Source: Pseudomonadota bacterium
GTDB taxonomy: Bacteria; Pseudomonadota; Alphaproteobacteria; Azospirillales; Azospirillaceae
Reading direction: 5' to 3'
Assembly: GCA_023423695.1 (NCBI GenBank)
Contig: JAFAFA010000149.1
Span: 1 to 64,000, forward strand
Length of the DNA: 64,000 bases
Within the stretch, counting starts at the first letter, position 1. Each line of letters begins with the position of its first letter. Shown here piece after piece: positions 25,057 through 33,852 of this stretch. The notes beneath the pieces were generated by a model that saw only the letters and a list, made by a program, of their open reading frames with translations, was not told the DNA's origin and made no database searches. The position numbers and the translations under genes are program-made.

Positions 25057-26798
25057 CCATGAAGAACGCCACCATCGACCCCGTCACGCTGGCCGTCCTG
25101 AAGGGCCGGCTGGAGCAGATCGCCGACGAGATGGACGCGACGCTCTACCGCTCCGCCTTCAACCCGATCATCGCCGAGGCGCGCGACGCCTGCCACGGCC
25201 TCTACCATGCGGAAACCGGCGCCACCCTGGTACAGGGCACCAACGGCCTGCCGATCTTCGTCGGCGCCATGGCCTTCGCGGTCAAGGCGGTGATCGACAA
25301 GGTGGCTCGGGAAGGCGACCTGCATCCCGACGACATCTTCCTGTTCAACGACCCCTATGACGGCGGCACCCATCTGAACGACTTCCGTCTGGTGCGGCCG
25401 ATCTTCCGCAATGGGCGGCTGTTCTGCTGGATGGCGTCGGTCGGGCATTGGCTCGACATCGGCGGCAATGTGCCGGGCAACTTCAACGCCCGCGCCACCG
25501 ACAGCTTCCAGGAGGGCGTGCGCATCCCGCCGGTGAAGCTGGTCAAGGCCGGCGTGATGAACCACGACCTGCTGGCGATCCTCGCCGCCAATTCGCGCGT
25601 GCCGGTGTCGAACTACGGCGACCTGAACGGACAGCTGAACGCGCTGGATCTGGGCGTGCGCCGCCTTTCGGAACTGCTGGACGAACACGGCGAGGAGACG
25701 GTCGCCGCCGCCTTCGACGCCTTCACCGCGCGGGCCGACGCGCTGATGCGCAGCGCCATCGGGAAGCTGCCGGACGGTGTCTACAGCTTCGAGGATTACC
25801 TCGACAACGACGGCATCACGGCGGACCGGCTGTTGATCGCGCTGGACCTGACCATTGCCGGCGACCGGATGACGCTGGACTTCTCCCGCTCCTCCGCCCC
25901 CTGCGCCGGACCGCTGAACATCGCCTACTCCACCGCCGTCGCCTGCTGCTATGTCGCGCTGAAGCATGTCTTCACCGACGTGCCGGCCAATGCCGGCTGC
26001 CTCAACCCGATCACCTTCGTCATCCCCGAAAGCACCCTGCTGGCGGTGAAGCCGCCGAAACCGGTCGGCGGCTATACCGAAACCATCCTGCGCGTCATCG
26101 GCGTGGTGTTCGGTGCACTGGCGCTCGCCGATCCGGCCCGCGCCACCGCCGCCCCCTTCGGCACCATCAATGCCCTGTCGCTGGCCGGCCACCGCAAAGA
26201 CGGCTCGCGCTGGGTGATGTTCTCCTTCTTCGGTGGGGGCCTGGGCGGCAATCCGGAGACGGACGGGCTGAACCACGCCAACAACCCGATCTCCACCGCC
26301 ACCATCCCACCGGTGGAAATCCTCGAAGCCGCCTATCCGGTGATGTTCACCCAATGGGCGTTGCGTCCGGATTCCGCCGGGGCCGGCCTGCACCGCGGCG
26401 GGCTGGGTGCGGTCTACGAGATCGAGGCGCTGACTGACGCCGACGTCTTCCTGCTGGGCGAGCGCGGCGTCTTCGCCCCCTTCGGCGTTGCCGGCGGCAC
26501 GCCTGCGGCGCTGAACCGCTTCACCTGGCAGAGCGACGAGGGCGAGAAGTCGCCGCCGCTCGCCTCCAAGGTCACCGACGTGAAGATCCGCGACGGCCAG
26601 CGCGTGCGGCTGGAGACGCCGGGCGGCGGCGGCTGGGGCGATCCGAAGCGGCGCGACGCGGAGGCCGTCGCCCGCGACGTGCGGCTCGGCTATCTCGGCC
26701 GTGACGCGGCACGCAGCGCCTATGGCGTGGCGCTGACCGACGACGGCGTGCTCGACATCGCCGCCACCGCAGCCTTGCGCGAACCCTCCGCCGCCTGA
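25053..26798 (+). CDS. hyuB: Hydantoinase B/oxoprolinase family subunit
   Basis: A 581-residue cytoplasmic subunit of an ATP-dependent cyclic-amide hydrolase. Its start (TLAVLKGRLEQIADEMDATLYRSAFNPIIAEARDACHGLY) and the motifs FNDPYDGGTHLND, ATDSFQEGVRIPPVKL and ETPGGGGWGDP are hallmarks of HyuB. The family with HyuA opens 5-oxoproline, N-methylhydantoin and similar five-membered lactams with ATP hydrolysis. GGAGG precedes the ATG, which overlaps the lyase stop. HyuA follows after 19 bases. The substrate is not known; a cyclic amide or imide brought in by the Liv-type importer is inferred. Confidence 0.92.
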   Translation: MTMKNATIDPVTLAVLKGRLEQIADEMDATLYRSAFNPIIAEARDACHGLYHAETGATLVQGTNGLPIFVGAMAFAVKAVIDKVAREGDLHPDDIFLFNDPYDGGTHLNDFRLVRPIFRNGRLFCWMASVGHWLDIGGNVPGNFNARATDSFQEGVRIPPVKLVKAGVMNHDLLAILAANSRVPVSNYGDLNGQLNALDLGVRRLSELLDEHGEETVAAAFDAFTARADALMRSAIGKLPDGVYSFEDYLDNDGITADRLLIALDLTIAGDRMTLDFSRSSAPCAGPLNIAYSTAVACCYVALKHVFTDVPANAGCLNPITFVIPESTLLAVKPPKPVGGYTETILRVIGVVFGALALADPARATAAPFGTINALSLAGHRKDGSRWVMFSFFGGGLGGNPETDGLNHANNPISTATIPPVEILEAAYPVMFTQWALRPDSAGAGLHRGGLGAVYEIEALTDADVFLLGERGVFAPFGVAGGTPAALNRFTWQSDEGEKSPPLASKVTDVKIRDGQRVRLETPGGGGWGDPKRRDAEAVARDVRLGYLGRDAARSAYGVALTDDGVLDIAATAALREPSAA

Positions 26799-26817
26799 CG
26801 ACACCGGAAGTAAGATC

Positions 26818-28890
26818 ATGAGCAATGTAACTCCGCGCGGTGCAATCGTCGGCGTCGATGTCGGCGGCACCTTCACCGACCTGTTCCATTACGACGAGGC
26901 GCGCGGCAGCTTCCGCACCGCCAAGGTCCCGTCCAACCGCGGTGACGAGGCGGTCGGCTTCCTCGCCGGGCTGCAGAGCTTCGGCCCGGTCGCGGACCTG
27001 GGGTCCATCGTCCACGGCACCACCGTCGGCACCAACGCGCTTCTGGAGCGCAAGGGCGCCAGGGTCGGCCTCATCACCACCGCCGGCTTCCGCGACGTGC
27101 TGGAGATGCGCCGCCGCGACCGCCGCCACACCTGGGGCCTGTGGGGCGATTTCGTCCCCGTGGTCGACCGCGACATGCGGCTGGAGGTGGCGGAACGCAC
27201 GCTGGCCGACGGCACGATCCGCACCGAAATCGACCCGGAGGAGGTGCGCGCCTGCGCCCGCCGGTTGGCCGACCAGGGGGCGGAGGCGCTCGCCATCGTC
27301 TTCATCAACGCCTACGCCAACCCGGCCAATGAACTGGCGGCGCTGGAGGCGGCGCGCGAGGTCTGGCCGAACGCCAACCTGGAATGTTCCTCCCGCATCC
27401 TGCCGGAAATCCGCGAGTTCGAGCGCACCTCCACCACCGCGCTGAACGCCTATCTCCAGCCGGTGGTCGGCAGCTATCTCGCCAAGCTCGACAACGCCCT
27501 GGCCGGCGAGGGCTTCGGCGGGCGCTTCCACATCGTGCAGTCCAACGGCGGCGTGATGTCCACCGACACCGCGCGGCGTCTGCCGGTGCGCACCGCATTG
27601 TCGGGGCCGGCGGCCGGTGTCATCGCCGCGGCGGCGATCGCCAAGGCGGCGGGCTTCCCCAACGTCATCACCGGCGACCTCGGCGGCACCAGCTTCGACG
27701 TGTCGCTGGTGGTGGAGGGGCAGACCATGCTGGCCGCCCAGACCACCATCGATTTCGGGCTGGTCGTCCGCACGCCGATGATCGAGATCACCACCATCGG
27801 CGCTGGCGGCGGCTCCATCGCCGGGGTCGATCCCGGCGGCATGCTGCAGGTCGGGCCGGAGAGCGCCGGCTCGCGGCCGGGTCCGGTCTGCTACGGCCAG
27901 GGCAACACCCGCCCGACCCTGACCGACGCCAACGTGCTGCTCGGCCGCATCAACGCGGAGCGTCCCATCGGCGGCAAGCTGGCGCGGCTGGACGTCGATG
28001 CCGCCCGTACCGCCATCGCCACCCATGTCGCTGAACCGCTCGGCCTCGACGTCATGGCAGCGGCGGAGGCGGTGGTGCGCATCGCCAACAGCAAGATGGC
28101 CGGCGCGATCCGCCTTGTCTCCATCGAGCGCGGCCACGACCCAGCCAAATTCGCCGCCGTGCCCTTCGGCGGCGGCGGGGCGCTGCATGTCGGCGCGCTG
28201 ATCAAGGAGGTCGGGCTGAAGGCGGCACTGGTGCCGCGCTTCCCCGGCGTCACCTCCGCCCTCGGCTGCGTCATCGCCGACATCCGCCACGATCAGGTGC
28301 AGACGGTCAACCTGCCGCTGGCTGGCATCGACGCCGGTTCGCTGGACCGCCGCATGGTGGAGGAGGCAACAGCCGCCCGTGCCGTGGTGGAATCCGCCGG
28401 ACTCAGCGTCGAGCGCATCGACCTCGTCTTCGAACTCGACATGCACTACATCGGACAGACCCACACGGTCGCCGTGCCGCTGCCGGTGTCGGTCGGAAAC
28501 GGCACCACCGGCATCGACGAGGCGACCATCCGCGCCGCCTTCGAGCGCGCCTATCAGGCCTCCTTCAGCCGGCTGCTGCCGGGCGTCGGCGCCAAGATCG
28601 TCAACCTGCGCACCGCCGCCATCGGCCGCCGTCCGCATTTCGACCTCTCCGCGCTCGCTCCGGCGGCCGGGACGACGGTGGAGGGTGCCCATGCCGGGTC
28701 GCGGCCGGTGTGGTTCGACGGGGCTTGGCACGAGACGGCCGTCTACAACCGCCTCGACCTGCCGGTCGGCGCGGTGATTCAGGGGCCGGTGATCCTGGAG
28801 CAGCCGGACGCCACCACCGTCATCGACCCCGACCTGTCCGCCCGTGTCGACGGCTTCGGCAACGTCATCGTGGAAAGGAGCGGCCGATGA
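26818..28890 (+). CDS. hyuA: Hydantoinase A/oxoprolinase family subunit
   Basis: A 690-residue ATP-binding subunit partnering HyuB. It is an ASKHA-fold protein: the phosphate loop VGVDVGGTFTDLF is at the N terminus, HGTTVGTNALLERKGA follows, then GDLGGTSFDVSLV in the middle and an adenosine region around GAGGGSIAGVDPGG and PFGGGGALH. It would phosphorylate the amide oxygen to drive ring opening. The C-terminal domain of about 170 residues is the usual oxoprolinase extension. HyuA is separate from HyuB, as in N-methylhydantoinases, not fused as in eukaryotic 5-oxoprolinase. The stop overlaps the next start. Confidence 0.93.
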   Translation: MSNVTPRGAIVGVDVGGTFTDLFHYDEARGSFRTAKVPSNRGDEAVGFLAGLQSFGPVADLGSIVHGTTVGTNALLERKGARVGLITTAGFRDVLEMRRRDRRHTWGLWGDFVPVVDRDMRLEVAERTLADGTIRTEIDPEEVRACARRLADQGAEALAIVFINAYANPANELAALEAAREVWPNANLECSSRILPEIREFERTSTTALNAYLQPVVGSYLAKLDNALAGEGFGGRFHIVQSNGGVMSTDTARRLPVRTALSGPAAGVIAAAAIAKAAGFPNVITGDLGGTSFDVSLVVEGQTMLAAQTTIDFGLVVRTPMIEITTIGAGGGSIAGVDPGGMLQVGPESAGSRPGPVCYGQGNTRPTLTDANVLLGRINAERPIGGKLARLDVDAARTAIATHVAEPLGLDVMAAAEAVVRIANSKMAGAIRLVSIERGHDPAKFAAVPFGGGGALHVGALIKEVGLKAALVPRFPGVTSALGCVIADIRHDQVQTVNLPLAGIDAGSLDRRMVEEATAARAVVESAGLSVERIDLVFELDMHYIGQTHTVAVPLPVSVGNGTTGIDEATIRAAFERAYQASFSRLLPGVGAKIVNLRTAAIGRRPHFDLSALAPAAGTTVEGAHAGSRPVWFDGAWHETAVYNRLDLPVGAVIQGPVILEQPDATTVIDPDLSARVDGFGNVIVERSGR

Positions 28891-29501
28891 TCGCCACCAC
28901 CATTCCTGTCGAGCGCACCGCCCTGCTGGTCTGCGACCTGCAGAACGACTTCATCCACCCGGACGGCGCCTATGGCCGCGCCGGGCAGACCGCGCCGGAG
29001 ATCCTGGCGCTGCCGGAGCGGGTGAAGCCGCTGGCCGATCTGCTGCGCTCGCGCGGCGGCTGGGTCATCTCCACCAACTTCACCCTGGTGCCCGGCCGCG
29101 GCGGCGAGCCGATGATCTCCCCCCACCTGAAGGCATTGCGTCCCTTCCTGGCCAAGGGCGATTTCCAGCCCGGCGGCTGGGGGCACCGCACCGTCGACGC
29201 GCTGCAGCCCGTCGATGTGGAGGTGGAGAAGGTCGCCTATTCCGCCTTCTACATGTCGCGGCTGGAATGGGTGCTGCGGAAATGCGGGGTGGAGCGTCTG
29301 CTGGTCTGCGGCATCGTCACCAACGGCGGCGTCGCCTCGACCGTGCGCGATGCCCATGTCCGCGAGTTCGACACGATCCTGCTGGAGGACGGTTGCGCCG
29401 CCTTCAGCCGAGAGGTGCATGAGGTCTCCGTCGCCGCCCTGCGCCCGGTCTGCCGCGTGGCGAGCATCGCCACTATGCTGGAGGAGGTGGCAAGCCAATG
29501 A
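28887..29501 (+). CDS. Isochorismatase-fold hydrolase lacking the catalytic cysteine
   Basis: A 204-residue protein of the isochorismatase/cysteine hydrolase fold. LLVCDLQNDF gives Asp17, and EKVAYSAF gives Lys115. The nucleophile block, normally TNxCV, reads T-N-G-G-V: position 148 is glycine (codon 29328-29330, GGC). Amidases of this fold (RutB, N-carbamoylsarcosine amidase, nicotinamidase) need that cysteine, whereas true isochorismatases (EntB, PhzD) do without it. Thus a standard thiol-amidase role after HyuAB is not assured; it may hydrolyse a different bond or use a neighbouring residue such as Cys141. AAGGAG precedes the ATG, which overlaps the hyuA stop, and the end overlaps the flavoprotein start. 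Confidence 0.88.
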   Translation: MIATTIPVERTALLVCDLQNDFIHPDGAYGRAGQTAPEILALPERVKPLADLLRSRGGWVISTNFTLVPGRGGEPMISPHLKALRPFLAKGDFQPGGWGHRTVDALQPVDVEVEKVAYSAFYMSRLEWVLRKCGVERLLVCGIVTNGGVASTVRDAHVREFDTILLEDGCAAFSREVHEVSVAALRPVCRVASIATMLEEVASQ

Positions 29502-30907
29502 GCCGCATCCTGCCCGCCGACGGCGTGGAGTTCGAGTTCACGGTTCCCGTCGTCGTGATCGGCGGCGGGGCCGCCGGCATGGTCGCCGCGCTCGCCGCCC
29601 ATGAGCGGGGAGCCGGAGTGCTGGTGCTGGAACGCGACGCGCTGCCCCAGGGCTCCACCGCCCTGTCGGCCGGGCTGATCCCGGCGCCGGGCACCCGATG
29701 GCAGCGCGATGCCGGGATCGAGGACAGCCCGCAACGCTTCGCTGCCGACATCGTCGCCAAGGCGAAGGGCGAACCGGACCCGGCGGCGGTCGCCCGCGTC
29801 GCGCAGGCCGTCGGGCCGGCGCTGGAATGGCTGGCCGACCGCTATGGCCTGCCCTTCTCGGTGGTGGACAACTTCAGCTACCCGGGACACAGCGCCCGGC
29901 GGATGCAAGGGCTGCCCAGCCGCTCGGGCGCCGAACTGATCGACCGCCTGCGCGGTGCGGTGGAGGAAGCCGGCATCGACGTGCTGTGCGAGGCTCACGT
30001 CACCGCGCTCTATGCCGATGGGCCCCTCGTCCGCGGCGTGGAGATCACCCGCCCCGACGGCAGCGTCGAGCGGGTCGGCTGCGGTGCGTTGGTCCTCGCC
30101 TGCAACGGCTATGGCGGCAACAGGGCGCTGGTCGAACGGCATGTGCCAGAGCTGGCCGACGCGCTCTACTTCGGCCATCCCGGCAACCAGGGCGATGCGC
30201 TGCTGTGGGGCGAGGCTCTGGGCGCCGCCACCCGGCACCTGTCGGGGCACCAGGGTCATGGCTCCGTCGCGCACCCCGCCGGCATCCTCGTCACCTGGGC
30301 GACGATCACCGAGGGCGGCGTGCAGGTGAATGCGGAGGGCGAGCGTTTCTCCAACGAGGCGCAGGGCTATTCGGAGCAAGCCGCCATCGTGCTGCGCCAG
30401 CCGGACGGCATCGCCTGGACCGTCTTCGACGAGCGCATCGCCGGCATCGCCCGCCAGTTCGAGGATTTCCGGCAGGCCGAGGCGATGGGCGCGGTGCTGA
30501 GCGCCGACACGCCTGCCGAACTGGCCCGACTGATGAAGATCGACGCGGACGCTCTCACCGCGACGCTGGCCGACATTGACCGGTTGAAGACGGAGGGCGG
30601 AACCGACAGCTTCGGCCGCAGCTTCGCCGGTTCGGCCCCGCTGACGCCGCCCTACCGGGCCGTCCGCGTCACCGGCGCCCTGTTCCACACCCAGGGCGGG
30701 CTGGTCGACGACGACGACGCGCGCGTTTTGGACGGCGATGGCGCGCCTCTGCCCAACCTCTATGCTGCCGGCGGTGCCGCCTGCGGCGTGTCGGGATCCA
30801 AGGCGTCCGGCTATCTGTCCGGCAATGGCCTGCTGACTGCGGTGGCGCTCGGGCGCATCGCCGGAAACGCCGCCGCAAGCGCCGTAAGGGAGGAAACCAG
30901 CCAATGA
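29498..30907 (+). CDS. FAD-dependent oxidoreductase, fumarate-reductase-like
   Basis: A 469-residue flavoprotein of the FAD_binding_2 family, with the dinucleotide motif VVIGGGAAGMVAALAAHERGA near the N terminus and the closing FAD block LYAAGGAACGVSG...GYLSGNGLL near residues 425-450. A capping domain lies between. Relatives include fumarate reductase, tricarballylate dehydrogenase and 3-ketosteroid dehydrogenase, which add or remove hydrogen across a C-C bond next to a carbonyl or carboxyl. No signal peptide, haem motif or flavin-attachment site is visible. In this operon it could convert a succinate-type intermediate to the maleate-type substrate of the LeuC/LeuD-like hydratase. Both ends overlap neighbours (ATGA). 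Confidence 0.85.
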   Translation: MSRILPADGVEFEFTVPVVVIGGGAAGMVAALAAHERGAGVLVLERDALPQGSTALSAGLIPAPGTRWQRDAGIEDSPQRFAADIVAKAKGEPDPAAVARVAQAVGPALEWLADRYGLPFSVVDNFSYPGHSARRMQGLPSRSGAELIDRLRGAVEEAGIDVLCEAHVTALYADGPLVRGVEITRPDGSVERVGCGALVLACNGYGGNRALVERHVPELADALYFGHPGNQGDALLWGEALGAATRHLSGHQGHGSVAHPAGILVTWATITEGGVQVNAEGERFSNEAQGYSEQAAIVLRQPDGIAWTVFDERIAGIARQFEDFRQAEAMGAVLSADTPAELARLMKIDADALTATLADIDRLKTEGGTDSFGRSFAGSAPLTPPYRAVRVTGALFHTQGGLVDDDDARVLDGDGAPLPNLYAAGGAACGVSGSKASGYLSGNGLLTAVALGRIAGNAAASAVREETSQ

Positions 30908-32310
30908 CCGTACAGCCACGCAGCCTGTTCGAGAAGGTCTGGGACGCCCATGTCGTGGCGACCCGGCCCGACGGTCAGGCCCTGCTCGCCATCGACCGTC
31001 ATTTCCTGCATGAAGGCTCCTTCCACGCCTTCGGCATGATCGATCATGCCGGCCGCAAGGTGCGCCGGCCGGAGCTGACCTTCGCCGTCGCCGACCATTA
31101 CGTGCCGTCGCACAGCCGGGCCAAGCCGATCGCCGATCCCGAGATCGCCAACATGGTGACGATGCTGGAGGCGAATGCCGGCCGTCACGGCCTGCGCCAT
31201 TTCGGCCTGCACGATCCGGCGCAAGGCATCGTCCATGTGCTGGCGCCGGAACAGGGGCTGACCCTGCCCGGCCTGACCATCGTCTGCGGCGACAGCCACA
31301 CCTCCACCCATGGCGCCTTCGGCGCGCTGGCCTTCGGCATCGGCGCGACCGAGGTGTCGCATGTGCTGGCGACCCAAACCCTGTGGCAGCGCCGGCCGAA
31401 GACCATGCGCATCACCGTGGAGGGGGTGCTGGGTCCGCATGTGACGGCCAAGGACCTGATCCTGGCGGTGATCGCCGCCATCGGCGCCGACGGGGCCGCC
31501 GGCCATGTGATCGAATATGCCGGCAGCGCCATCCGCGCCTTGTCGATGGAGGGCCGCCTGACCGTCTGCAACATGTCGATCGAGGCCGGTGCCCGCGCCG
31601 GCATGATCGCCCCCGACGACACCACCTTTTCCTGGATCGAAGGCCGTCCTTACGCTCCCAGGGGCGCGCTTTTCGACCGTGCGGTCGAGCATTGGCGGAC
31701 CCTGCCCAGCGACGACGGCGCCGTCTTCGACCGCGAGGTGAGGCTGGACGCCGCCGACATCGCTCCGGCGGTGACCTGGGGCACCAGCCCGGAAACCGCG
31801 GTTCCGGTGACCGCGGCGGTTCCCGATCCCGGTGCGGAGGCCGACCCGGTGCGCGCCGGCCAGATGCGCAAGATGCTGGACTACATGGGCCTCGCCCCCG
31901 GCATGGCGCTGGAGGATGTGCCAATCGACCGCGTCTTCATCGGTTCCTGCACCAATGCCCGGCTGGAGGATCTGCGCGCCGCCGCCGCGGTGCTGCGGGG
32001 CCGGCGGGCGTTGGTGCCGGGTCTGGTGGTGCCGGGATCGGTCCCGGTGCGCCGGCAGGCCGAGGCGGAGGGGCTGGACCGCGTGTTCATCGACGCCGGG
32101 CTGGAATGGGGGGAGCCCGGCTGCTCCATGTGCGTGGGCATCAACGGCGATCTCGTTCCGGCGGGGGAGCGCTGCGCCTCCACCACCAACCGCAACTTCC
32201 CCGGCCGCCAGGGGCCGAACGCCCGCACCCATCTGATGAGCCCGGCGATGGCCGCCGCAGCGGCAGCCACTGGCCGCCTCACCGACGTCCGCAAGCTGGG
32301 AGCCTCGTAG
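30904..32310 (+). CDS. leuC: LeuC-like hydratase large subunit (aconitase family)
   Basis: A 468-residue large subunit of the isopropylmalate isomerase/dimethylmaleate hydratase family. It binds a [4Fe-4S] cluster through Cys349 (GSCTN) and Cys407/Cys410 (GCSMC). Other hallmarks are the N-terminal FEKVWDAHVV and the VCGDSHTSTHGAFGALAFGIG block. In leucine synthesis it would isomerise isopropylmalate, but there is no leuB or leuA here, and the gene overlaps a catabolic flavoprotein gene. A catabolic hydratase acting on a substituted maleate is therefore more likely. LeuD follows after one base. Confidence 0.9.
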   Translation: MTVQPRSLFEKVWDAHVVATRPDGQALLAIDRHFLHEGSFHAFGMIDHAGRKVRRPELTFAVADHYVPSHSRAKPIADPEIANMVTMLEANAGRHGLRHFGLHDPAQGIVHVLAPEQGLTLPGLTIVCGDSHTSTHGAFGALAFGIGATEVSHVLATQTLWQRRPKTMRITVEGVLGPHVTAKDLILAVIAAIGADGAAGHVIEYAGSAIRALSMEGRLTVCNMSIEAGARAGMIAPDDTTFSWIEGRPYAPRGALFDRAVEHWRTLPSDDGAVFDREVRLDAADIAPAVTWGTSPETAVPVTAAVPDPGAEADPVRAGQMRKMLDYMGLAPGMALEDVPIDRVFIGSCTNARLEDLRAAAAVLRGRRALVPGLVVPGSVPVRRQAEAEGLDRVFIDAGLEWGEPGCSMCVGINGDLVPAGERCASTTNRNFPGRQGPNARTHLMSPAMAAAAAATGRLTDVRKLGAS

Positions 32311-32311
32311 A

Positions 32312-32908
32312 ATGGACCCCTTCGTCACGCTGACCGCGCCGGCGGTGCCGCTCGACATCGCCAACATCGACACCGACCAGCTCCTGCCCGCCCGCTTCCT
32401 GAAGAAGCCGCGCAGTGCCGGCTATGGAAACTTCCTGTTCCATGACGAGCGCAAGCCCGGCTTCCCGCTGGACGAACCCGCCTATGCCGGTGCCCGCGTT
32501 CTGGTGAGCGACCGCAATTTCGGCTGCGGCTCCTCGCGGGAGGGTGCGGTCTATGCGCTGGTGGACGGCGGCTTCCGCTGCGTCGTCGCCCCCAGCTTCG
32601 GCGACATCTTCGCCGCCAACGCCGCCAAGAACGGCCTGCTGACCATCACCCTGCCGGAGGATGCGGTGGCGACGCTGCGCCGCCAGCTGCAGGACGCACC
32701 GGGCGCCTCCGTCACCGTGGATTTGCCGGCCCAGACCCTGACCGGCCCGGACGGGCGGGCGCTGTCCTTCGCCATCGACCCGTTCAAGAAGGAATGCCTT
32801 GTCGAAGGCCTGGACGACGTGGCGCTGACGCTGCGCCACCAGGATGCCATCGACGCCTTCGACCGGTCGGACGCCGAGGCGCGTCCATGGGTGGTGCCGG
32901 GGGCCTGA
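32312..32908 (+). CDS. leuD: LeuD-like hydratase small subunit
   Basis: A 198-residue swivel-domain subunit that completes the active site with the LeuC-like subunit. Hallmarks are NIDTDQLLPARFLKK near the N terminus and the NFGCGSSREGAVYAL block that carries the substrate-binding serine and arginine. It is the last gene of the plus-strand cluster and ends 22 bases before the stop of the converging dehydrogenase gene. As with leuC, the setting argues for a catabolic paralogue; a leucine-synthesis copy would be expected elsewhere in the genome. Confidence 0.9.
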   Translation: MDPFVTLTAPAVPLDIANIDTDQLLPARFLKKPRSAGYGNFLFHDERKPGFPLDEPAYAGARVLVSDRNFGCGSSREGAVYALVDGGFRCVVAPSFGDIFAANAAKNGLLTITLPEDAVATLRRQLQDAPGASVTVDLPAQTLTGPDGRALSFAIDPFKKECLVEGLDDVALTLRHQDAIDAFDRSDAEARPWVVPGA

Positions 32909-32930
32909 GAAGGGCTCCCGGACCTCGGTC

Positions 32931-33818
32931 TCAGCGCGGCAGGGGCGTGCCGTTGACCGCGTGGTAGCTGCGGATCACCTGGCTGTCGTCCATCGACCCT
33001 TCGCCGCGGCCGGAGGTCGCCAGGAACATCTGATGGGCGACGGCGGCCAGCGGCAGGGCGGCCTTGGCGTCGCGCCCGGCCTCCAGCACGATGCCGAGAT
33101 CCTTGACGAAGATGTCAACGGCGCTGGTGATGCCCGGCTCCGCCTCCAGCATGCGCGGGCCGCGGTCCTTCAGCATCCAGCTCGATGCCGACGACCCGCT
33201 CATGATCTCGAGCAGGACCTTCAGATCCACGCCGACCTTGGCGGCCAGCGCGAAGGCCTCCGCCACCACGGCGATGTGGACGCCGCAGAGCAGCTGGTTG
33301 ACAGTCTTCACCGTGGCGCCCTGCCCCGGCTTTTCGCCGACATGGAACACCTTGTCGCCCATGGCGGCCAGGATCGGGCGCACCCGCTCCACCGTCGTCG
33401 CCGGAGCCGCCGCCATGATCGACAGCGTGCCGGCGACGGCCCCCACCACCCCGCCGGAGACGGGGGCATCGACGAAGCGGCGCCCGGCCGCTTCCACCCG
33501 CTCCGCCAGGGCGGCGACCGCGCCCGGCGGGCAGGTCGCCATCAGGATCACCGACGCGCCGGCCGGCAGGGCCTCCAACGCGCCGTCAGCGAAGAGGGCG
33601 GCGTCGGCCTGGGCGGCATTCACCACCATCAGGACCAGCGCATCCGCATCAGCAGCCGCAGCCGCCGCGCTGGAGACGCCCGTCCCGCCCGCGGTCTCCA
33701 GCGTGCCGACACTCTCGGCCCGCACGTCGAAGCCCTGAACCTTGAAGCCTCTCGCCAACAGATTGCGCGCCATCGGCATGCCCATGGAGCCGAGGCCGAT
33801 GAAACCGACTGTCGTCAT
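32931..33818 (-). CDS. Beta-hydroxyacid dehydrogenase (3-HIBADH/threonate dehydrogenase type)
   Basis: A 295-residue NAD(P)-dependent dehydrogenase of the 3-hydroxyisobutyrate/tartronate-semialdehyde reductase family. The N-terminal Rossmann motif is GFIGLGSMGMPMARNL. The substrate motif DAPVSGG (118-123) and the catalytic Lys171 in GATVKTVNQLL are intact. The sequence CGVHIAVVAEAFALA after the lysine is reminiscent of L-threonate dehydrogenase (LtnD), but the LtnD partner genes are absent. It is the last gene of the minus-strand TRAP/transketolase operon, 34 bases after the dctM-like gene, so the substrate is probably a hydroxyacid in the same pathway. Confidence 0.85.
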   Translation of the reverse strand: MTTVGFIGLGSMGMPMARNLLARGFKVQGFDVRAESVGTLETAGGTGVSSAAAAAADADALVLMVVNAAQADAALFADGALEALPAGASVILMATCPPGAVAALAERVEAAGRRFVDAPVSGGVVGAVAGTLSIMAAAPATTVERVRPILAAMGDKVFHVGEKPGQGATVKTVNQLLCGVHIAVVAEAFALAAKVGVDLKVLLEIMSGSSASSWMLKDRGPRMLEAEPGITSAVDIFVKDLGIVLEAGRDAKAALPLAAVAHQMFLATSGRGEGSMDDSQVIRSYHAVNGTPLPR

Positions 33819-33852
33819 CGTATGAACGTCCTTGGATTGAAGTGCTGTCGGA

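Noticed and set aside
30904..32908. Reading leuC and leuD as the leucine-biosynthesis isomerase
   Set aside because: leuA and leuB are absent, and the genes overlap a catabolic flavoprotein gene in a GntR-controlled import operon. I keep the family names but not the pathway.
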